NCBI GenBank assembly: GCA_019420325.1
Contig: JAHZHK010000089.1
Location: forward strand, 1 to 11,165
DNA length: 11,165 bases
Direction of reading: 5' to 3'
Source: Coriobacteriaceae bacterium
Lineage (GTDB): Bacteria; Actinomycetota; Coriobacteriia; Coriobacteriales; UMGS124
The notes under the pieces were generated by a model. That model did no database searches and had not been told where the DNA came from. It saw only the letters and a program-made list of their open reading frames with translations. The position numbers were made by a program, and so were the translations under genes. Each line of letters begins with the position of its first letter. Within the stretch, counting starts at the first letter, position 1. Shown here in pieces: positions 1-11,165 of this stretch.

Positions 1-71
1 GTCTTGCCTGCGTCGATGTGGGCCATGATGCCGACGTTGCGAGTGTCGGCAAGCAGGTTCTTTTTGGCCAT
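1..71 (-). CDS. fusA: Elongation factor G, N-terminal 23 codons (runs off the window)
   Basis: EF-G is the cytoplasmic GTPase that drives translocation of tRNA and mRNA on the ribosome. Only the N-terminus is visible. It begins MAKKNLLADTRNVGIMAHID and continues AGK, ending inside the Thr codon. AHIDAGKT is the G1/P-loop of translational GTPases (usual form GHxDxGKT; EF-G has AHIDAGKT), at about residues 17-24. The ATG at 69-71 has the ribosome-binding site AAGGAG 8 nt upstream. The gene is third in a str operon after rpsL and rpsG, with a 75-nt gap after rpsG, as in most bacteria. The rest of the gene lies outside the window, so its integrity cannot be judged. Confidence 0.95.
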   Translation of the reverse strand, partial: MAKKNLLADTRNVGIMAHIDAGK

Positions 72-146
72 GCTGTAATCTCCTTAGATGAAGCCGTTAA
101 GGGGAAGTTCGAATGTGCACCACTTACGCGATGCACGACAGGCGAC

Positions 147-617
147 TTACCAGCGGTAGTGCGAGAAGGCGCGGTTGGCCTCGGCCATCTTGTGGGTGTC
201 CTCGCGCTTCTTGACAGCGCCGCCGACGCCGTTGGAGGCGTCGAGAATCTCGTTGGCCAGACGCTCGACCATCGTCTTCTCCTTGCGGTCGCGGGCAAAC
301 TTCACGAGCCAGCGCAGACCGACGGCCGTGGCGCGACGGGAGTTGACCTCCATGGGGACCTGATAGGTAGCGCCACCGACGCGCTTGGCCTTGGTCTCCA
401 GCGTGGGCTTCACGTTGTCCATGGCCTTGCGGAAGGTAGCAATGGGCTCAGAGCCGGTCTTCTCGGCAACGAGCTCGAGAGCGCCGTAGACAATGCGCTC
501 AGCGGTGGACTTCTTGCCGTCGAGCATGATCTTGTTGATCAGCTGCGTGACAAGACGGTTGTTGTAAACAGCGTCAGGCGCAACCTCACGACGGACAGCA
601 GCATTACGACGAGACAT
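147..617 (-). CDS. rpsG: 30S ribosomal protein S7
   Basis: S7 is a primary assembly protein of the 30S head. It binds the 3' major domain of 16S rRNA and lies near the E site and mRNA exit. The product is 156 residues, the usual length for the short form of the family. It starts MSRRNAAVRREVAPDAVYNN and has the conserved segments LINKIMLDGKKSTAERIVY, VGGATYQVPMEV, RRATAVGLRWL and the C-terminal HKMAEANRAFSHYRW. The ATG at 615-617 is preceded by GAGGAG at a spacing of about 5 nt. It follows rpsL by 58 nt and precedes fusA by 75 nt, in the classical str operon. In other bacteria S7 can repress its own operon; no such site could be confirmed here by eye. Nothing is abnormal in the protein. Confidence 0.97.
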   Translation of the reverse strand: MSRRNAAVRREVAPDAVYNNRLVTQLINKIMLDGKKSTAERIVYGALELVAEKTGSEPIATFRKAMDNVKPTLETKAKRVGGATYQVPMEVNSRRATAVGLRWLVKFARDRKEKTMVERLANEILDASNGVGGAVKKREDTHKMAEANRAFSHYRW

Positions 618-675
618 TCAAACTCCTCATGTTCAGTGCAGGCTCAAGGCCTAGTGGGCGTTAAAGAAGGGCAGC

Positions 676-1047
676 TTACTTCGGGCGCTTGGCGCCGTAG
701 CGGGAGCGGCCCTGCTTGCGGTTGGCAACAGCAGCGCAGTCGTAAGCGCCACGGATGACCTTGTAACGCACACCAGGCAGGTCGCGGACGCGGCCGCCGC
801 GCACGAGCACGATGGAGTGCTCCTGGAGGTTGTGGCCTTCACCGGGGATGTAAGCGGTGGTCTCGATGCCGTTGACGAGACGAACACGGCAGACCTTACG
901 AAGAGCCGAGTTCGGCTTCTTGGGGCTGGTGGTGTAAACACGGGTGCAGACGCCGCGCTTCTGGGGGTTACCCTTCAGGGCTGCGTTCTTGGACTTGGAG
1001 GCAACCTTGGTGCGCCCCTGGCGTACAAGCTGGTTAATGGTAGGCAA
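676..1047 (-). CDS. rpsL: 30S ribosomal protein S12 (TTG start; Arg at position 88)
   Basis: S12 sits at the decoding centre of the 30S subunit, where it affects accuracy and streptomycin binding. The product is 123 residues, close to the usual length. It begins (M)PTINQLVRQGRTK and has the hallmark TTSPKKPNSALRKVCRVRL and GEGHNLQEHS. The start is TTG at 1045-1047: homology begins exactly there, and AAGGAG lies 7 nt upstream. The frame stays open upstream to 1275, but that extension crosses the promoter and has no S12 similarity. Lys43, in PKKPNS, is the wild-type residue. The second streptomycin loop reads GGRVRDLPGVRY instead of the common GGRVKDLPGVRY, so residue 88 is Arg; Asp89, the methylthiolation site in some bacteria, and Pro91 are kept. 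It is the first gene of the str operon, behind its own promoter. Confidence 0.96.
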   Translation of the reverse strand: MPTINQLVRQGRTKVASKSKNAALKGNPQKRGVCTRVYTTSPKKPNSALRKVCRVRLVNGIETTAYIPGEGHNLQEHSIVLVRGGRVRDLPGVRYKVIRGAYDCAAVANRKQGRSRYGAKRPK

Positions 1048-1080
1048 AGCTCTCGCTCCTTCAGAACTCGTCTTGGAAAT

Positions 1081-1104
1081 GTCGGGCCGGGACGCGGCCC
1101 GGAC
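1081..1104 (-). promoter_or_regulatory. GC-rich hairpin in the rpsL leader
   Basis: On the transcribed strand, CGGGCC and GGCCCG form a 6-bp stem with a 7-nt loop, extendable by two pairs across a single bulged C. It lies about 34 nt upstream of the rpsL TTG start and close to the predicted transcript 5' end. Only a short AUUUCC follows, so it is a poor terminator. A 5'-stabilising or autoregulatory structure is possible, but this is inference. Confidence 0.4.
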
Positions 1105-1106
1105 AC

Positions 1107-1132
1107 GAGGAGGTAGATTATTATCCCTCCTC
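1107..1132. repeat. Inverted repeat flanking the -10 box of the rpsL promoter
   Basis: The 7-bp arms GAGGAGG and CCTCCTC are perfect complements separated by 12 nt of AT-rich DNA that contains the predicted -10 element. The arms could be an operator for a dimeric regulator, or chance polypurine/polypyrimidine runs. The arm at the transcript 5' end is also partly complementary (5 bp) to the rpsL ribosome-binding site. Confidence 0.35.
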
Positions 1133-1143
1133 TTGATTGTCAA
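1117..1143 (-). promoter_or_regulatory. Predicted promoter of the rpsL-rpsG-fusA operon
   Basis: On the minus strand there is a perfect -35 TTGACA (1138-1143) and a -10 AATAAT (1117-1122, 5 of 6 matches to TATAAT), with a spacer of 15 bp, which is short but within the known range. Transcription would start near 1110, giving a leader of about 60 nt before the TTG start. It lies just after the rpoC terminator, where a fresh promoter is expected. The short spacer lowers the confidence. Confidence 0.55.
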
Positions 1144-1200
1144 AATGCCACGGAGCCGGGCGTATCCATCCCGGAGCACTTCTCCGCAGCTAAACGGGCT

Positions 1201-1226
1201 GTTTGTCTTTGCAACGTAAAACAAAC
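1201..1226. repeat. AT-rich inverted repeat between rpoC terminator and rpsL promoter
   Basis: GTTTGT and ACAAAC bracket 14 nt. On the minus-strand RNA the stem extends to 9 bp, including one G-U pair, with an 8-nt loop. No U-run follows, so it is not a good terminator. Its role is unknown. Confidence 0.3.
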
Positions 1227-1240
1227 TTCCCGGAGTTTTC

Positions 1241-1274
1241 ACAAATGGGGCCCGCCAGATTACGGCGGGCCCCA
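1241..1274 (-). terminator. Intrinsic terminator after rpoC
   Basis: A perfect stem of 11 bp (GGGGCCCGCC against GGCGGGCCCC plus one T-A pair, 1246-1274) with a 7-nt loop starts 27 nt after the rpoC stop codon. On the transcribed strand the stem is followed by AUUUGUG, a short U-tract. The stem is very strong, but the weak U-run leaves termination efficiency open. Confidence 0.7.
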
Positions 1275-1300
1275 CAGTTCAACGCAACCGAAGCCGAGCG

Positions 1301-5848
<4,548 letters not shown>

Positions 5849-5850
5849 TG

Positions 5851-9369
<3,519 letters not shown>

Positions 9370-9420
9370 TCGGCGATGCCTCCTTCGAGTAGAGAAATGG
9401 CATGTTACGCGCAACCCTTT

Positions 9421-9449
9421 ATTGTAAAGCAAAATTTCTTGTATGCAAA
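9421..9449 (-). promoter_or_regulatory. Predicted rpoBC promoter
   Basis: On the minus strand the -10 is TACAAT (9421-9426, 5 of 6) and the -35 is TTTGCA (9444-9449, 4 of 6), with a 17-bp spacer. The predicted start near 9414 gives a leader of about 45 nt before the rpoB GTG. It lies in the AT-rich stretch after two terminator-like hairpins, so a local promoter is expected. Confidence 0.55.
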
Positions 9450-9504
9450 ACCTCAGAATTCACGTACACCAAGACCCCTCATATGTGGTATAGGGCCCGC
9501 ATAC

Positions 9505-9536
9505 AAAAGGGCCATCCGAACATGATCGGGCAGCCC
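9505..9536 (-). terminator. Second, imperfect terminator-like hairpin before rpoB
   Basis: On the transcribed strand, GGGCTGCCCGA pairs with TCGGATGGCCC (10 of 11 positions, two of them G-U, one mismatch) around a 6-nt loop, followed by UUUUGU. The 3' arm can instead pair with GGGCC a few bases downstream (9493-9498 region), so an attenuator switch is possible. It is weaker than the hairpin just upstream. Confidence 0.5.
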
Positions 9537-9552
9537 TCCCCCCATCGCAAAC

Positions 9553-9588
9553 AAAAAAGGCGGAGCCCGGTAACCCGGACCCCGCCTT
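9553..9588 (-). terminator. Intrinsic terminator after rplL
   Basis: It begins 26 nt after the rplL stop. The stem is 14 bp (AAGGCGGGGTCCGG against CCGGGCTCCGCCTT, two G-U pairs) with a GTTA loop, followed directly by a run of six U. This is a textbook intrinsic terminator and would end or strongly attenuate the rplJL transcript before rpoB. Confidence 0.88.
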
Positions 9589-9614
9589 GAACGCTTGTGA
9601 TAAGTAGGTTAAGA

Positions 9615-9986
9615 CTACTTAACGGAAGCGGTAGCACCAGCCTCTTCGAGCTTGGCCTTGGCCTCGTCGGCCTTGTCCTTGTTGACGCCCTCGAGAAGAG
9701 CCTTGGGGCAACCGTCGACGGCCTCCTTGGCCTCCTTGAGGCCCAGGCCCGTGAGCTCACGGACAACCTTGATGACGGCGATCTTGTTGGCGCCGAAGGA
9801 CTCGAGGACCACGTCAAACTCGGTCTTCTCCTCCTCAGCGTCAGCGCCGGCGCCAGCAACAGCGGCAACGGCAACGGGGGCAGCGGAGACGCCGAAGACG
9901 TCCTCGAGCTCGTGAACGAGCTCAGAAAGCTCAATCGCCGTCATGCCCTTAAGGGTCTCGACGATCTCTTCCTTGGTGACAGCCAT
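9615..9986 (-). CDS. rplL: 50S ribosomal protein L7/L12
   Basis: L7/L12 forms the mobile dimers of the 50S stalk that recruit and activate the translational GTPases. The product has 123 residues, normal for the family. The N-terminal dimerisation domain (about 1-35) contains TKEEIVETLKGMTAIELSEL. A flexible Ala/Val/Gly-rich hinge follows (about 44-60). The C-terminal factor-binding domain runs from EKTEFDVVL through KIAVIKVVRELTGLGLKEAK to the end. The ATG at 9984-9986 is chosen over one 10 codons upstream because homology starts here and GAAGGAG lies 7 nt before it. It is second in a two-gene unit with rplJ (71-nt gap) and is followed by a strong terminator. Confidence 0.97.
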   Translation of the reverse strand: MAVTKEEIVETLKGMTAIELSELVHELEDVFGVSAAPVAVAAVAGAGADAEEEKTEFDVVLESFGANKIAVIKVVRELTGLGLKEAKEAVDGCPKALLEGVNKDKADEAKAKLEEAGATASVK

Positions 9987-10057
9987 TGTAAAACTCCTTC
10001 TAATGCTATGCCGCATATGCGACAGGCGATTTAAAAAGCTCGCGGATCAAGCAGCTC

Positions 10058-10549
10058 TTAGGCAGCCTGCTCCTTCTGCTCGCGGATAAGGTCGATAACG
10101 CGAGCAATCTGGGACATGGGGTTGAGCATGGTGGCCAGGATCGTGCCGAGCAACTGCTCGCGACCGGGCAGGTCGGCGATAGCGTTGGCAGTAGCCTCGT
10201 CACACACAGCACCATCGACGAGACCGCACTTGATCACGACGGACTTGTTCTCCTTAGCGAAGTCCTTGATGACCTTACCGGCGCTTGCAGGATCCTTCTC
10301 GAAGAAGACGTACGCATTGGTACCGGTGAGCAGCTCGCCCATGTCGGGATTGGACGAATCAACCAGAGCACGGTTCACAAGGTTGTTCTTGTAAACAGAG
10401 CACTTGGCGCCGTTGGCGCGAAGGTTCTTACGCAGAGTGCTGAAGGCCTTCACGGTCAGGCCGCGGTAATCGATGACGAAGAAACCGGCGTTGGCGCCGA
10501 GGTCCTCGGTGATTGCAGCAACCTGGTCAATCTTTTTCTGAGTGGGCAT
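10058..10549 (-). CDS. rplJ: 50S ribosomal protein L10
   Basis: L10 is the stalk base protein: its N-terminal part binds 23S rRNA with L11, and its C-terminal helix carries the L7/L12 dimers. The product has 163 residues, the usual length. It begins MPTQKKIDQVAAITEDL, with FFVIDYRGLTV, SVYKNNLVNRAL, and the C-terminal helix ILATMLNPMSQIARVIDLI. The ATG at 10547-10549 is preceded by the very strong ribosome-binding site AAAGGAGGTG at a 7-nt spacing; an ATG 33 codons upstream is rejected because it lies in the leader and has no L10 similarity. In many bacteria the L10-L12 complex represses its own mRNA by binding the leader, and a leader fitting this role lies upstream. Confidence 0.97.
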   Translation of the reverse strand: MPTQKKIDQVAAITEDLGANAGFFVIDYRGLTVKAFSTLRKNLRANGAKCSVYKNNLVNRALVDSSNPDMGELLTGTNAYVFFEKDPASAGKVIKDFAKENKSVVIKCGLVDGAVCDEATANAIADLPGREQLLGTILATMLNPMSQIARVIDLIREQKEQAA

Positions 10550-10616
10550 ATCGTTGCACCTCCTTTCCTCGTGCGCGACCAGCCGGAAAGCTTGTGGCAG
10601 GCCGCATTCACAAGGA

Positions 10617-10658
10617 AATGAAAACGGCCCCCCATGCCGCAAAGACACAGGAGGCCGT
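10617..10658 (-). promoter_or_regulatory. Attenuator-like hairpin in the rplJ leader
   Basis: On the transcribed strand ACGGCCTCCT (10649-10658) pairs with GGGGGGCCGT (10624-10633) through 10 positions, two of them G-U, around a 15-nt loop, followed by UUUCAUUUCC. This is the form of a weak intrinsic terminator and sits between the probable L10 leader and the rplJ start, the usual place for attenuation. No antiterminator pairing was established. Confidence 0.5.
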
Positions 10659-10659
10659 A

Positions 10660-10740
10660 AGGTACAAACCTTTGACCACCTAGGCAGGAGGGTTGCCCCA
10701 TTATGTCCCTAAAGGACACCGGCCGTCTTTGGCAGCGGAT
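10660..10740 (-). ncRNA. Probable L10 leader (autoregulatory mRNA element)
   Basis: Upstream of rplJ the leader RNA contains CCAAAGACGGCCGG, then a small hairpin (TGTCC, loop TTTAG, GGACA), then TAATGGGGC. An AAAGAC strand, a short stem and a conserved UAAUG followed by G/C pairing resemble the L10 leader family as I recall it. Position is the main support, since these leaders precede rplJ. I could not fold it fully, so the assignment is moderate. Confidence 0.45.
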
Positions 10741-10742
10741 CG

Positions 10743-10772
10743 CATCACGTTGATGTGCTTGCGTTTGCAAGC
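10743..10772. repeat. Two adjacent small hairpins at the 5' end of the rplJ leader
   Basis: GCTTGC/GCAAGC (10757-10772, 6-bp stem, 4-nt loop) is followed in the transcribed direction by CATCA/TGATG (10743-10755, 5-bp stem, 3-nt loop). They lie between the rplA terminator and the L10 leader-like element. They may be part of leader structure or may stabilise the RNA 5' end. No clear promoter was found near them. Confidence 0.4.
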
Positions 10773-10788
10773 TGGTATATTTAAGCAC

Positions 10789-10827
10789 AAAAAAGACCCC
10801 CCTGCCATGAGAATTGGCAGGGGGGTC
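10789..10827 (-). terminator. Intrinsic terminator after rplA
   Basis: A perfect 13-bp stem (GACCCCCCTGCCA against TGGCAGGGGGGTC, 10795-10827) with a 7-nt loop is followed on the transcribed strand by six U. It begins 25 nt after the rplA stop codon and should end the transcript carrying rplA efficiently. Confidence 0.92.
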
Positions 10828-10852
10828 CAAGCAACACCGTTTGAGCACAAGC

Positions 10853-11165
10853 CTACTCGGCAGCGGCATCCATGAAGTTGCGCACCACAGCGGGATCGAC
10901 CTTGATGCCAGGGCCCATGGTCGAGGTGATGGTGACGGACTTGACGTAACGGCCCTTGGCGGTGGAGGGCTTGACGCGGAGGATCTCAGTCATGAGCGCG
11001 CCATAGTTCTCCACGAGCTTCTCGAGCTCGAAGGAAGCCTTGCCCATGGGGATGTGGCAGATGCCGTAACGGTCAGCGCGGTACTCGACACGGCCGGCCT
11101 TGAGCTCAGAGACCATCTTGGCGACGTCCATGGTCACGGTGCCCAGCTTGGGGTTGGGCATGAGG
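10853..11165 (-). CDS. rplA: 50S ribosomal protein L1, C-terminal part (runs off the window)
   Basis: L1 binds 23S rRNA at the mobile L1 stalk near the E site and, in many bacteria, also represses its own mRNA. The visible 104 residues are the C-terminal portion, including MPNPKLGTVTMDVAKMVSEL, AGRVEYRADRYGICHIPMGK, and near the end SVTITSTMGPGIKVDPA, all hallmarks of L1. The frame is open through the window edge (a Leu codon and part of another precede the Met), so that Met is internal and not the start. The gene ends in TAG at 10853-10855 and is followed by a strong terminator. By usual gene order rplK should lie just upstream, outside the window. Confidence 0.96.
   Translation of the reverse strand, partial: LMPNPKLGTVTMDVAKMVSELKAGRVEYRADRYGICHIPMGKASFELEKLVENYGALMTEILRVKPSTAKGRYVKSVTITSTMGPGIKVDPAVVRNFMDAAAE

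Noticed and set aside
18..758. Plus-strand open frame across fusA, rpsG and the rpsL end
   Set aside because: It crosses three genes and two gaps on the opposite strand and has no ribosome-binding site or family similarity.
1048..1275. N-terminal extension of S12 to an upstream ATG
   Set aside because: The added 76 residues have no S12 homology and cover the predicted promoter and leader; the TTG at 1045-1047 has a proper ribosome-binding site and matches the known N-terminus.
9370..9432. ATG start for rpoB 21 codons upstream
   Set aside because: It would lie at the predicted transcription start or -10 region and adds non-homologous sequence; the GTG has a strong ribosome-binding site.

Overview
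The window is a ribosome and RNA polymerase core region, with every gene on the minus strand. Read in the direction of transcription (high to low coordinates), the order is rplA (3' part), rplJ, rplL, rpoB, rpoC, rpsL, rpsG, fusA (first codons only). The DNA is GC-rich. The RpoB and RpoC sequences are actinobacterial in type: for example, RpoC carries the long acidic coiled-coil segment near its N-terminus, and the RpoB motifs match actinobacterial versions closely. Together with several odd features of the polymerase, this suggests a Coriobacteriia-like actinobacterium (Collinsella/Olsenella/Atopobium type). That placement is inference from memory of the families.

Layout: rplA ends at 10853 and is followed by a strong intrinsic terminator (10789-10827). 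A leader of about 240 nt then precedes rplJ. It contains small hairpins, a probable L10-binding leader and an attenuator-like hairpin. rplJ and rplL encode the L10/L12 stalk. Two terminator-like hairpins in tandem (9553-9588 and 9505-9536) follow rplL, then a plausible sigma-70-type promoter (9421-9449) and the rpoB-rpoC pair. rpoB and rpoC are 2 nt apart, and the rpoC ribosome-binding site lies inside the last codons of rpoB. A hairpin terminator (1241-1274) ends rpoC. A new promoter (around 1117-1143) with an inverted repeat and a leader hairpin precedes the str operon rpsL-rpsG-fusA. The window therefore looks like four transcription units: rplA, rplJL, rpoBC and rpsL-rpsG-fusA.

No mobile element, CRISPR array or unfamiliar gene is present. 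The interesting material is inside the polymerase genes. The RpoC C-terminus carries a 57-residue segment that aligns without gaps to the C-terminal DNA-binding domain of the RNA polymerase alpha subunit, keeping most of its DNA-contact residues, and is followed by an acidic tail with repeated Leu-rich motifs. RpoB fork loop 2, normally one of the most invariant stretches of the enzyme, is replaced and about 8 residues longer. The switch-1-region motif of RpoC (normally GLPRVxELFEAR) is also lost. Ribosomal protein S12 has Arg at the position where Lys88-to-Arg changes give streptomycin resistance elsewhere. Together these point to a lineage-specific remodelled transcription machine.
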